NCBI GenBank assembly: GCA_027405735.1
Contig: JAPEHQ010000015.1
Coordinates: forward strand, 1,240,001 to 1,304,000
DNA from: Mucor racemosus
Lineage: Eukaryota > Mucoromycota > Mucoromycetes > Mucorales > Mucoraceae
Direction: 5' to 3'
Length of the DNA: 64,000 nucleotides
The stretch's first letter is position 1; each line of letters begins with the position of its first letter. Position numbers and translations under genes: made by a program. This document shows positions 34,057 through 45,661 of the stretch, piece by piece. Below the pieces are notes generated by a model. The model did no database searches and was not told where the DNA came from. It saw nothing but the letters and a program-made list of their open reading frames with translations.

Positions 34057-35637
34057 ATAATCAGAAGCTACAATGATGTATAGAGTGCTGCAAACCCTTA
34101 ATAAACCTTAAATTATTTTTTCCATATACCGATATATAATATATTGCATTTTAGTTTACGCATTTAATACAGTCCTCTTCTGTCATTTATTCAAATTTGG
34201 CCTTCCAAAATGTGTGGCTAGATCTGTTTTTAAATGAATTCTTTTCTCACCATCGACACTTTAGTCTTTTCTTTTTGCAGCAATTGATAAAATGAATGAA
34301 TAATTTGATGATGTAATTATGATATTTCGTCTTTAACCAAAATACTCTTCAGGATAATCTAATAAATAGTACCTATTATCATCGTTTACTGAGCACCAAA
34401 AAATGCGGTAAACATTTAAAAAATACTTATAATTCATCTAATTTTTGGTTTAAACAAATTATAAAATTTTGAATATATACATTATAGGTTTAAATTATCA
34501 TATAAAGTTAGAATTTTTACATTTAGATCTACCAAACACCCACAACGATTATTGAAGTCTAGCAAACATGATGGCAGCAGCAGCAAGCAGCAAGCAGCAC
34601 GAAAAATTTGAATAACCGCCATTTTTTCGCAGATGAAATTTTTCATCTCAAAATGTCATTTTGGAACTTTGTGCCACCTTTTTGGAAATTTACTCAAAAA
34701 GTAACATAATAAGTACGTGTAGGTAATTAACTACGAATAGTGTATTTTTTCATGGCGGATCAAATGGTATAGTTTTTACAAACTACTTTCTCAAAAAATC
34801 TCGAGATATTTATTGAAAAGTAAAATTTAGGTTTTCCGACAAAACTCAAAAACTCAAATCTAAAATTTAAATTAAATAATACGAAACAAATGCGGATAGA
34901 ATTTTGATTATTTTGATCTTAGAAGTACCATAGTGAAAATCGTCGTTTTCGGGGTGAAAAAATTCGATTTAGTAATTTTGACGATTTTTAACTTATAGTT
35001 GCAAGGAAAATGGTTCAAGAATCATTATATTTTTATGACCTGAAGAAATTAAAATAATAAAATATAATGTTAAGTTGCAGTGGAATCAAAAAAACGGTTC
35101 TGAGTGGCTCCGAGGCTTTAAAAACGTCAAATCCGTTCATAATTCAACATTGAAATATGCAATCCCAAGCACACTTTCAATACATCTTTAACAGAAGCAG
35201 ATATTATTTGTACATAGAAGATGCCAATGAATGATAGTTTTGTAATTCTAGTTGCAATATATGTTATATTACTTTGATTCATTCCAAATGGACTTTCAAA
35301 AAGTGTCTCGCTTGCCCAAAATGTATGTAGATGATTGATTTGTGCATATTTGGGAAATTAAGTATATGCAGTATTATTTTCTAAAGTAACCTGATATACA
35401 TATTATACACAGTGATTTGTAATTGACCGAAAAAAAATCTAAATATATATTTATATGATGATTAATTTCCAAAGAAAAAATAATGCTAATATGTTGTGCA
35501 ACATGCAATGGTATGGCAATAATCGAGACATAAGAGTCACATCAATGCACCCTTTCCTCACCCATCAATCAAATATTAAAAGAAGGAAAGTTTCTTTCCA
35601 ACCTCTGCTTCTTTCTTCTTTCAATTGCATGCGCAAG
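34057..35637. other. Intergenic region between the PC-esterase and FUSC genes
   Basis: No gene supported. It contains a short CAG-like repeat (about 34575-34600) and a 34620-35110 stretch of degenerate AT-rich sequence with phrases resembling other repeat relics here. The last 80 bases before 35638 are pyrimidine-rich and promoter-like. Confidence 0.45.
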
Positions 35638-38600
35638 ATGGACGATATAGAACTTTCCAATCAAGCATCCAAAAGGTCATATACAACATCAATTCAGTTA
35701 GATGAGTTATCTACTAGTAACACAACAGATCATCTTAGCGCTCGCAGTATATTAAAACAAGACAGTGATAATGATGATGACATAACAGTTAGTAGTCATT
35801 CTAGATTATCAGGAGACAGTAGTATCAATATGCCACCGAATACAAACGATATTGAGCAAAAAAAGACATTTTCCGAAAGAATCAAGGCAAAAATACCTCC
35901 TATTCCATTGATTCGAGCCGTTGTCAAGGCTTCATTTGCAGTATTGATTGCTCTAATTATTACTTTTGTGGATAGATCTAGAAATGCGATAGGACAAGGT
36001 ATCATTTTAGTGCCTATTGGTACTATTCTACATTTTCCTATCCGACCTTTAGGTACGTATATATGATCAAACTGTTTGATTTTGCATTCAGCTAACATTG
36101 AATTTTAGGTGTCCAAATCGAGGTAAAATTCACGGTATATATACAATTAATCATATTTACTTATAATATAGAAAAATTCTAGGCAACAATTCAAGGTCTA
36201 TTTGGTGCATTGGTAGGAACTGCTTGGTGTATGCTAGGTATGTTATTTAGAGATAAAATTCTTCAAGATTTTCGGATTGCTAAAATCATTTTTTAAAGGC
36301 ATGTACCTAGCAAATCTTTCTCGTGATCCTAGTATCGCTAATCCTGTTCAGCCGAACTCCAGTGCCATTTTAGCCGTCTTTATGTTTATTGGTGTGTTCG
36401 GATTAACCTATGTCCGTATCAAATTTGCGCAAGGTAAACTTCTACATATACTTGATCTAGGCATGTTTACTGACTATTGATGATTATAAAGCAAATTTTG
36501 CTTGTATTTTTGCTAGTATGATTGCTGCCGTAGGTTTCTTTCATATTCAAATATTATATTGTCGGCTAATTTCTCAAATTAAAATGTGTAGTTTGCTTTA
36601 ACCCAGGCTTCGGTGACTCCGGGATTCCAACCCGTCATTGTGGTACGTTACATTACAGAAAATATCTTGTATTGTTGAAATTAACTCTTTCAAATAGTAT
36701 TCATTCTTAATACCCATTGCATTGTCTGCTGCCATTGGATTAGTGGTAGATGTACTTATATGGCCTGATGATAGTATTACAAAATACATGTCTGTTCTCA
36801 GCATATCTCTCAAGGAATACAACAGCTTCTTTCAAGAACACTCAAATGCATTTTTATCTGTAAATACCAGCCCTGCAGCTATGACTTTACCTACACTGCA
36901 TGCACGTTTACAAAATAGTATCCTGAAATTGATCGACTGCAAGCGCGAGGTACAGCGGGAGATTTTATTTAACCGACTTGCGCATGATGATATAAATAGC
37001 ATCACTCGAATTGTCAAGAATATGCGTTCACCATTGCATGGTATTGGTCTCAGTCTTATCACAAAAGCAGAGCGTCTTGAACAAGTAAAGCAACCTTATT
37101 TTGCTGCTGCTGTAGCAGGTGATCAGAGCGAACACAAGAAACAGTTCATGTTAGGTTTAGAAGAGTTACGCAAAGTTAGTCAAGAATTGACAGATACTTG
37201 TGTCATGACATTGGGTGAATGTAATGAACGTCTAATGAAATATGGTGGTAAACCTCGATCACTGATGAGCACTATCTTTTGGCCATTTCCTCGTATCTTT
37301 TTAAGTGATTATTACAAGAGTAAAAAAGACATTCAAGAAGAGCAACAACATGCTCGAATTCAGAGCCTTAGTGAACGCTTGGATCAAGTCATTTTCAAAT
37401 ACGAGGCCGAGAGTAAGAAACTTTCACATATATTTATTGAACCTGGAGCCGATAAATTTGAAACACAATTCAATGGATTATTACAAATTATTTACTTGTT
37501 TCAATACAATTTATCGGAACATGCCCTTCAATTAAAATCACTTGTTGCTTGTGTTGAAAGTATCGAAGCTACTCGTACCGCAAGAAAATTATGGTTTCCT
37601 CACCTCAAGTTACGAAAATGGTTTCGATCCTTGAGTGTCAGTGCTAATATTGGTGGCCAGGTAGGAACTGCAACTAGTGGTCCTGAAACTGGAGGTGCTG
37701 GCGCTGCTGGAATGAGCAATGATTTGACTCTTTCTCAAACTATTACTAGACATGATATAATTGAAAGAGATGATGATATTGAACTCGTGTGTCGTAGAAA
37801 TCGTCAAGGCAAAGCTTACCCTCGAGATCCTGATGTGAATCCTCCTGAAACTGCAGTTGAAAAATTCTTTTACAAAGTGCACAAAATTGTCAATTGGTCA
37901 AAAAGTGTTGAAGCTGCATTTGCATTCAAAACGTCGGCTGGTTTTACACTGTTATCCTTGCCAGCTTTCCTTGCTGAAAGTGCTACATGGTTTTTCGCTT
38001 GGAGAGGTCAATGGGCTACAATTACATTGATGCTTTGGATGTTTCCCATGGCAGGCATGTTCTTTTTTACGTAAAGTATTATAGCATTTTTTGTAAGAAA
38101 TGTATACTTATTTATCTCGATTAGTGTTATTTTGAGAGTATTAGGAACTGTATTAGGTGGTGTTGCAGGTATTATTATATGGGAAATTACTAGAGGAAAC
38201 CCTTACGGCCTTTCTGTTTTGATGTTCTTTATTATGATGCCTCTGTATTACATCTTCTTTACCAGTCAGATTATGAATATCGTAGCCATTATGACCCAAG
38301 TTACACTAATTCTGGTGGTAATCATGGAATATACTTATGTGGCTAGTGGTGTTGCTGTTTACGATTCTGTAGAAATTGTAGCTGGCAAGGTACAGCATTC
38401 ACGAATATACGCTCACACAATCATTAACTATCTAATCATATAGCGTATGTTGTTGGTAATTATCGGTGTTGCAGCAGCAGCTATTTTAGCAATCTTTCCC
38501 AAGGCTGCAACAGGCAGGGTTGAATTACGTAAACGTATATCTAGAACAATTCATGATCTCAGTAAATTATATGGTATTCTTGTTGGTGACATTTTGGCAG

Positions 38601-39237
38601 CAAAAGGATCGAGCAATATCGAACCCACATCTGGCCAACGCAAGGCTTTTCGTAAATTAGCATTAGGTATTCGTCGACAAATAGCAGACGAACAAACCTA
38701 TCTTAAAATCACCAAATTGGAACCTCCACTTCGAGGTAAATTTCCTGTAGAAGAATATACTAGACTAGTAGAAAAAGTAGATAATATGGCAGATTTATTA
38801 CAAGGCATGGCATTTGCTTCTCGATCAATTGATAAAGCATGGAAACGTAAATTAGTTAGAGTGATTGAGGAAGAGCGTATGGACTATGTAAGTGTTTTCA
38901 TTGTATCTAAATATATATATTTTTTCTAATGAATTTACACATGTAGCTTGCTTCCATTTTATCCATTATGAAACTTTTATCCGCTACATTGGCCTCCAAA
39001 ATGGCATTACCGCCTTTTATGCTATCCCCTACTGAACTGAGACTTCGCCTTGCTAGAAAGATGAGTGAAGCTATCACTAAATATCCAGAAAACTTAGATA
39101 ATGAGACGTTTCCCAGTTATTGTGCATTTGCAGTGAATTCATTTAAATTCTCGAGCGAATTGGGCGAGGCAATGGAGTGTATCGAGAATCTTGTTGGTAT
39201 AGAAGATCCTCAACAATGGTTACTATTAAATGCTTAA
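35638..39237 (+). CDS. FUSC/aromatic-acid-exporter family membrane protein (BRE4-like)
   Basis: Ten exons: 35638-36052, 36109-36122, 36183-36237, 36299-36433, 36492-36529, 36607-36642, 36698-38070, 38125-38389, 38444-38887 and 38947-39237, giving 1021 residues. The N-terminal hydrophilic part is followed by a six-helix block (about residues 90-260: LIRAVVKASFAVLIALIITF, GLFGALVGTAWCML, FMFIGVFGLTYVRI, VYSFLIPIALSAAIGL). A long cytosolic region comes next, then a second hydrophobic block (about 730-900: TLMLWMFPMAGMFFF, VLGTVLGGVAGIIIWE, ITRGNPYG, MLLVIIGVAAAAILAIFP) and a helical C-terminal domain. This two-module plan is that of fungal FUSC/ArAE and DUF2421 proteins, including Bre4 (brefeldin A sensitivity). 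They are thought to export organic anions or act in the endomembrane system. Exon 2 has only 14 nt. The start at 35638 follows a pyrimidine-rich leader; an in-frame ATG at 35455 lies upstream but in a promoter-like context. Confidence 0.83.
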
Positions 39238-39478
39238 TCTCCCTGACTTTTAATCACGATGACTTATGGCATCAGTTTGCAAATAATTAATAAATCGCGT
39301 CATTTGAATTATATCTCTGATTTGTTGGAAATGGTGTGGTATTTCTCACACACATATTTCAATAAAATCTCCTCTAAATCTTTCTTATTTAATAACTTCT
39401 TACCCCGGCTTTTGATTTATCAGTCTTAATCCTTCTTCTTTTACTACTTTGTTGTTTGCTATCAGAAAGAGAGAAAAA

Positions 39479-40742
39479 ATGAATTCTTTACGTTTAATTG
39501 CTCGTCGTGCTTATACAACTGTTCATCCCGGTGGACGTCCTGGAGTAAGAATAATGCATATCAAAATTTCTATTTTCAAATAATAACTGACATATGAATA
39601 TAGATTACTAATGGATTTATTGGTGCTATTGGTAACACACCTCTTGTATGTTTAGGAAGATATATAAAAAAAAAGTGATTAAGAATTAACCATTAGTTTG
39701 CTTGAATAGATTCGTTTGAATAGACTCAGTGATGAAACTGGCTCCGAAATTTTGGCTAAAGCTGAATTTATGAATCCCGGTGGTTCTGTCAAGGATCGTG
39801 CCGCTTTATTCGTTGTTAAGGATGCTGAAGAGAAGGGTTTGATCCAACCCGGAGGTACTGTTGTAGAAGGTACAGCTGGTAATACTGGTATTGGATTGGC
39901 CCATGTCTGTCGTGCCAAGGGTTATAAATGTGTCATTTACATGCCCAACACTCAGGTACGGACAATTTCTACATGTAAAAAACATACATTTATCTAATTT
40001 TATAATTTAGTCTCAAGAAAAGATTGATTTATTGCGTATGCTCGGTGCTGAAGTACATCCTGTACCTGCAGTTGCATTTGATAACCCAGAAAATTACAAC
40101 CATCAAGCCAAGCGTCATGCCGATTCTCTCGAAAACGCTGTTTGGACTAACCAATTCGACAACATTGCCAATCGCCGTGCACACATTGAGACCACAGGTC
40201 CCGAGATTTTCGCTCAAACTAATGGAGAAGTGGATGGTTTTGTTTGTGCTACAGGTACCGGTGGTTCTCTTGCTGGTACTGCCCGTTACCTCAAGGACAA
40301 AAAGGGAGATGATGTCAAAATCTTCTTGGCTGATCCTCCTGGATCTGTTCTTCACAGCTACTTCACTAGTGGCCATAAGCTTTTTGAGCGTAGTGGATCA
40401 TCGATTACTGAGGGTATTGGTCAAGGCCGTATTACTGACAATTTGGGTCCTGATGTTGATTTAATTGATGGTGCTCTTAATATTAAGGACGAGGATACTA
40501 TTAAAATGCTCTATCGTTTATTGGATGAAGAGGGTATCTATGTTGGTGCCTCATCTGCTCTTAACGTAGTTGCTGCTGTCGAAATGGCCAAGCAACTCGG
40601 TAAGGGTAAAAAGGTTGTTACTCTTTTGTGTGATGGTGCTTACAGATATCAATCTCGTCTTTTCAGTCGCCAATGGTTGGATTCCAAGAACTTATCTAAT
40701 GCTATTCCCGATCATTTGCAAAAATACGTCGTTTTACCATAG
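39479..40742 (+). CDS. Cysteine synthase (O-acetylserine sulfhydrylase), mitochondrial type
   Basis: Four exons: 39479-39544, 39604-39645, 39710-39955 and 40011-40742, giving 361 residues. Exon 1 encodes a short basic leader ([19 protein letters not shown]) that looks like a mitochondrial presequence. PLP fold-type II motifs follow: NTPLIRLNRLS, the Schiff-base lysine in [11 protein letters not shown], the substrate loop [14 protein letters not shown], the PLP-phosphate loop [16 protein letters not shown], and [17 protein letters not shown]. It should convert O-acetylserine and sulfide to cysteine. The GTAGNTG variant, in place of TSGNTG, and the sequence around it match the fungal CysB/Cys11/Mcy1 subgroup. 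In some of these the physiological role in cysteine synthesis is weak, so the exact function is less sure than the family. Confidence 0.92.
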
Positions 40743-41235
40743 AGAATTTTTAGAAATAATAAATCTTAATTTTGCTTTCAGGAAAAGTGTTTTTTTAAAG
40801 CCTTCCTATTAACATGCTGTATAACCTTATTTCAAACATCAATAGAATTGTTCGATTTTTATGTGTGTGTTTTTGTTTAGAGACTACTGTGAAATGACAA
40901 TCTACTAATTGAATAAAAAAAAAAAAAATGCGACTTCTCACAGAACTTCTGAGAAATTTTACAAAACAAATACTAATCAGAATTAACTAATATATTGCCA
41001 GAAGCACTTGATCTACGTTTTTATAACTTTTTCGCCTTTTCATATGACCTTTGAAATCTTTCTAATCCTAATTCTGATAGATCACTGACAGTTACGGCGC
41101 AACTCCCAGATATAACAAAATCACAACTAATATAAATAGAGTAGAAATATAGACCTATTGCACACAATCCATTTTTTGAATAAAGAAGGATTTAAACTGT
41201 ATCTTTTTCAAAGCTTTTATTTTACATTTTACTGC
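40743..41235. other. Intergenic region between cysteine synthase and repeat copy B
   Basis: No gene seen. It includes the 3' UTR of the cysteine synthase gene, with an AATAAA-like signal at about 40758, and an A tract at 40917-40927. Confidence 0.5.
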
Positions 41236-42258
41236 AAGCAGCATTACAGCGCATCAACCCATGAACTAAGCAAAATAGGCAATATCTGCTATCATAGAAA
41301 CATACATTTTGCTACTAGAAAAACTGTCTGTCATATCATAGATTCATCAAAAAATTGCAAAAGCGAGCCCGTAGAGCGACGCCATAATTGAGCATACTGT
41401 AACACGATCGAACGGCTAAGTCTTTTATACTATGGTATAATATCTAAGCTTTAAATGAAAATGCGTTTTTTTTTTAACTTTTCTTATATTTAACCACGTA
41501 CGGTCTGAAAATTCAGTTTTTTAGCGGACATTTTTCGGGACTCATTTTATCCTTACCAACACTCATGATTTTGATCAAAAAACAGAAAAATCAAATTTTG
41601 ACACCAAAATCGACGTTTAAATATACTACATTGTGAGAGAAAATTGTAGCCATGACTAATACACATTTTATAAAAGCTTAATATCAAATGTTAAGTAATG
41701 AAAGTTAGCATTTTTGGCCCAAAAACAGATTTTTAATTAAAGAATTTTCATGTAATATTTTGCAATAAAAATGTTTGTTATTTTTTATTGAGCAAATAGA
41801 GCACTAAATCCTGTATATGTATGTATTTTTGTTTTTATAATTGGTAGTATAATTAACTCTAGATTTGCAAAATCAGAAAAAAAAAATTAAAAAATGTCAA
41901 AATTGATGATCTGGACAGAAATAATTTTCTAAATTAATATGCCGCTTATAAGCCTTGCAAGTCTTAAAAATAAGTGATTTTATAATACTTGAGAACTTTT
42001 TCAAGAACTTACGATGTTGTACCCACTTGATTCAAGCTTATGACTGTAAATCTTCATACATGTTAATATTGTGTCTTAGTTTATTTGATGATAATATAGT
42101 CTTACGTTATAATTATTACGCTAGAGGTAATTTAAATTAAGGTTTTTTTTACTCTTACCTCTCCAATATCATAAACATAAACATGACCATCACTGAAACC
42201 TATTGCCGCCTTTTTATCCTCTTTGTCCCAAGCCAATTTATTCAATCCTTTACCAGAA
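41236..42258. repeat. Dispersed repeat family 1, copy B
   Basis: Matches copy A (271-1310) and the left half of copy C. It lacks their right half; instead the match ends inside the dynein exon and continues as more dynein sequence to 42391. The GC-rich core is at 41369-41428. The body differs from copy A by scattered substitutions and small indels. Confidence 0.75.
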
Positions 42259-42391
42259 CTACAGTAACTTAAGTACTTACAAATGGTTCCTCGGTATTTT
42301 CATTTAAATTCCATAAATTAAATGGACTTGTTCCATCAATAGTAGTATCAAATGTATCATCAGTCCGCCTTATGATAAATGCCGCCAAGCT
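42159..42391 (-). pseudogene. Dynein intermediate-chain 3' fragment, broken
   Basis: On the minus strand this encodes most of the last WD40 blade region of cytoplasmic dynein intermediate chain: IDGTSPFNLWNLNENTEEPF, then a short degraded piece with a stop codon and a frameshift, then SGKGLNKLAWDKEDKKAAIG, FSDGHVYVY and DIGE before a GTAAGA donor-like site. Family members have VDG..RLDLWNLN..TE.P...ALN..RW....G...A.GDS.G...VYD.GE in this order. This is the longest of the three copies of this fragment in the window. No rest of the gene is nearby, so it is a partial relic. The upstream edge lies at an intron-like TTTCAG at about 42392. Confidence 0.72.
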
Positions 42392-42958
42392 GAAATTAGA
42401 AACATCCCATTGTCATTGCTATAAGCTATGAAAAACTTGATTTTTAATAATACAGCAATTAAATAAACTAAAAAATGATACTAATCGCATATGGTGAATA
42501 TTCAACATATAGTTGAGTTTAATGAAAAAATAAAGAATTGCAAATTTTAAAATTGCTATTTTTATGTTTGTTCCTGCGGTGTAAAGCATCTACTTAGATA
42601 TTTTATTAGTATCAGGTGTGTATTTGCGTGGCAATTGGAAAGAGATTAGATCACTCGACATATGTAAAAATTATTATATCGGGTTGAAGGGGTAACAGAC
42701 GGTAACAAGTCTGAGGGTAACAAAGAGTAACAAGTTTGAGGGTAGCAAGGAGCAAAAGTTTAATCTTAGTTGTAATCTCAGGATGTAAACTTCATCTGAG
42801 AAAACATCCAATAAAATGGCTATAATATGAACATGATTTCGATTTTAATTATAAATTTTTATTGCAAATCATATACGCTTTGATAATTTCTGTTTACATT
42901 AAGGAGAGTAAGGGGAATAAAGAGGATATTATTATAGGGTAGAATATATATTAGTTAA
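42392..42958. other. Intergenic region downstream of CotH
   Basis: No gene seen. A short imperfect direct repeat of GGTAACA(A)G-like units lies at 42688-42750. Confidence 0.5.
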
Positions 42959-44533
42959 TTACAAAGAAAACTTGAAATCTTCTGCGACAACCTTGGATTT
43001 CTTTGTAATCCATTCAGTAAGACCATATTCAGCACCACCACCATTTTTTTCGGGAGCATCGACACCTTCAAAGAGATTATTATAAGATTGATCGTAATTC
43101 CAACCATAGTTAATACCGGGAGATAATTGCTTGATAGAACGATCCCATTTGATATCAGGAGCAATAAATTCACGATAAGCCATAATGTGCTTACCAAGGG
43201 TATTATTGTTAAAGAGTTCCTTTACGGTATCTTGAATATAAGTTTCAAATGTATTAGCAAGGTTTTCATTTTTAAGGAGACCATTGATCAAGACAGCATC
43301 AGTATAATTAGAAATATATTTTTGGTAATTCCAGTTTAAGGGATCGACAGGTAAATTGACACCAAAAGTACCGTCATAATCTTGACCGAGGTAGTACCAT
43401 GTATTATTGTTTGCATAATCCTTGTAAGCACCATCGTTAGTTTGCATTGCCCAGTAACCATCCCAACTACCACCAAGGTATTCCATCACCATGAAACGAA
43501 GGAATTGATCTACATCAAACATTCCTTCGAAATTCTTGATATCATTATCATCTTTGACATTGATTTCATGGAAAGCTTTAGCCAATGGGTATATAGCTTC
43601 TGAACCTTCAGGAGAACCATCAGTAGGCTTAAAGCTACCATAATTATAAGGATCTGAGATGTATTGGAAACCAGCACCGGTAGAACCATCAAACAAAGGG
43701 CCCATTTCTTTAGGAGGGTTTCCATTGTAAAAGACAGAACGAATATAAGAATAACTCTTGACATCATCAAGCATATTAAAGGTACCAAAGCCTTGGCCAT
43801 TGATAAAGTAGCGTACCATATTAGCTTGGTTTGCATAAGTACCCATTGCACGGAGACAATCAGCATAAAGCTTTTCACGCATTTGAGTAGGATCTTCTTC
43901 CATGTGACGAATCTTGAAGTTATTACGTCCATTAATGTATTCACCTGAAGAAAGAGTCCATCTCCAAGATTGCTTAGCAGGGTTCTTCTTCTTTCCAGCG
44001 CCAGAAATACTCAAAGAAACATTAGTAAATGTTTCAACATAATCTCTAGCGACAATAGTAAGATCGACAGTATATTTATCTTTGGGTGTATCTTTAATAA
44101 GGGTATTCATATCTTGACTGTCACCTGTAACAAAGATACTGGGAATATAGTTGGTGTCGAAAAGATCTGGATCTTCATATGCACGAGACCACTCCTTGCC
44201 ATTATCCAGGGGACGAGGAAGAGCAGGAATATCAGCAACAGTAATTGGACGAGCATAAAAATCATTGTAAGTTGAACTACGGCCCTCTGGTAAATCACGA
44301 TCAAAGCTTTCAGCCTTACTATCAGAAATATAGGAATAACTTGATGCGGAGCCAACATCTACAGTGCCATTGAAGAAAGGAACATTTGGAATAGGAGCTT
44401 TAAGAGTGGTAGTCTTGCCATTGACCTCAACTTGAACTTGTTTAGCATTAGGTGACACAACATTAAATGTAACTGAGGCAGCTTGAGCTGAAACAAGCAT
44501 ACATGATGCAAGTGTAAAGAGTGAGAATTTCAT
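42959..44533 (-). CDS. cotH: CotH-family secreted spore-coat/cell-surface protein
   Basis: An intronless 524-residue protein. The N-terminus MKFSLFTLASCMLVSAQA is a clear signal peptide, followed by ASVTFNVVSPNAKQVQVEV, the typical start of mucoralean CotH proteins. An upstream in-frame ATG (44602) would bury the signal peptide and overlaps the TATA box, so 44533 is preferred. The central region resembles the CotH kinase-like fold: ISGAGKKKNPAKQSWRW, NFKIRHMEEDPTQMREKLYA, VRYFINGQGFGTFNMLDDV, DVDQFLRFMVMEYLGGSWDGYW and YLGQDYDGTFGV with its acidic metal-binding-like residues. Bacterial CotH is a spore-coat kinase. Some Rhizopus and Mucor paralogues are cell-surface ligands in host-cell invasion, while others are not. 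I could not find an intact copy of the host-binding motif described for those, so an invasin role is not supported here. No clear C-terminal GPI signal is seen. Confidence 0.92.
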   Translation of the reverse strand: MKFSLFTLASCMLVSAQAASVTFNVVSPNAKQVQVEVNGKTTTLKAPIPNVPFFNGTVDVGSASSYSYISDSKAESFDRDLPEGRSSTYNDFYARPITVADIPALPRPLDNGKEWSRAYEDPDLFDTNYIPSIFVTGDSQDMNTLIKDTPKDKYTVDLTIVARDYVETFTNVSLSISGAGKKKNPAKQSWRWTLSSGEYINGRNNFKIRHMEEDPTQMREKLYADCLRAMGTYANQANMVRYFINGQGFGTFNMLDDVKSYSYIRSVFYNGNPPKEMGPLFDGSTGAGFQYISDPYNYGSFKPTDGSPEGSEAIYPLAKAFHEINVKDDNDIKNFEGMFDVDQFLRFMVMEYLGGSWDGYWAMQTNDGAYKDYANNNTWYYLGQDYDGTFGVNLPVDPLNWNYQKYISNYTDAVLINGLLKNENLANTFETYIQDTVKELFNNNTLGKHIMAYREFIAPDIKWDRSIKQLSPGINYGWNYDQSYNNLFEGVDAPEKNGGGAEYGLTEWITKKSKVVAEDFKFSL

Positions 44534-44605
44534 AGTCAGAAAAAGTGAATTGGATACAGAAATAAAAATAAAAAAACAGAAAAAACTACCGAAAAGGGCC
44601 ATCCC

Positions 44606-44615
44606 TTTTTATATA
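44606..44615 (-). promoter_or_regulatory. TATA box of the CotH gene
   Basis: TATATAAAAA on the minus strand, about 73 nt upstream of the ATG at 44533. The placement supports that ATG over the one at 44602. Confidence 0.65.
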
Positions 44616-45075
44616 GAAATTTCTAACAAGCAATGTTCTTGGATCCAAAAATAGAACTTGAATGTTTCTTATAAAATAGAGGGACAAAGAGCATAAATAG
44701 ATATAAAACATGGTCTGAATTGGCGAATAGAAAGTGTGGAATTACAACATGATGTTATTATAATGTGCGGTATATTTACTTGGTCCATGCGTCGTTTTTG
44801 ATGGATGTGTGTAACCATCCACATGTCAATTATATCGTATGCAAAAATGATGAATACTTACAAACCTACCCCTGTATGAATAGAATTGACCCAAAAAAAT
44901 CAGAAATTTTCGTTTCTGTTTTCCCTGAATATCGTATAAAATATAGTACGATTAATATTAATAAAACTTGACCTATAAGCTTACCAACCAAGATGCTATC
45001 TTTTTTTAAAAAAAAAAGATAAACATATACACAAGCTTTCCTAATTTTTCTTTTTTTCCAGCAAGCTTTCTATTT

Positions 45076-45174
<99 letters not shown>

Positions 45175-45661
45175 ATACTAATACTACTACTACTACTACT
45201 ACTACCCCAAACATTTTCCCTGGAGATAACTCCATCGACAAAATATGGAACCATAATTTAGCATTGAGATAATAAAAAGTCAGTTTTAAACTTGTATTTG
45301 AAACAAAGTGGAACATACAATGTGTACGTTGATATATGAATGGCAATGAAGCTTCTTTTTTTTTTCTTTGCATGATATACCAAAAATGATACCAAAGTTG
45401 ATTATATTTAACAACATTTGTGCCACTCAAACCGGGACATGTTCCGTTGATTTTGTTGAAATGTATATTTAGTTTTTCGATATGATTCCTTTTTGAGATC
45501 AATCTAGATTCTAATTGTCAAATATTACTTTTTTTCAGCTACCACAAAAGAGGAATTTATAGCGATCAGATAAACATTTCTTTCCATTTATTTTATCCAT
45601 TATTTTCGCCAAGAAAAAGAAGAAAAAAAAAAAGGTGTAATTCAAGGGTAATTAAAGTTTT
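44616..45661. other. Intergenic region between CotH and HIR3, with large trinucleotide repeat
   Basis: No gene supported. A (CTA)n tract at 45076-45205 makes long spurious poly-Ser and poly-Val frames on the minus strand. The 44620-44760 part is upstream of CotH. An A tract lies at 45614-45632, close to the 3' end of the HIR3 gene. Confidence 0.55.
45076..45205. repeat. (CTA)n microsatellite
   Basis: About 43 CTA units, interrupted only near the right end by two ATA units (around 45174-45182). Read as (TAG)n/(GTA)n on the other strand. Confidence 0.97.

Noticed and set aside
35455..35637. ATG at 35455 as the FUSC gene start
   Set aside because: The added 61 residues look like translated promoter (pyrimidine-rich, no similarity). 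35638 gives a typical hydrophilic N-terminus.
42259..42280. 22-nt intron in the dynein fragment of copy B
   Set aside because: It is too short for splicing. The sequence aligns better as decayed coding sequence with a stop and a frameshift.
43127..44275. Plus-strand and other-frame ORFs within CotH
   Set aside because: They are shadows of the intact 524-residue CotH frame, with no homology of their own.
44534..44602. ATG at 44602 as the CotH start
   Set aside because: It would place 23 extra hydrophobic residues before a normal signal peptide and overlaps the TATA box. The ATG at 44533 matches family N-termini.
45006..45502. Poly-Ser and poly-Val frames on the minus strand
   Set aside because: They are translations of the (CTA)n microsatellite and not genes.
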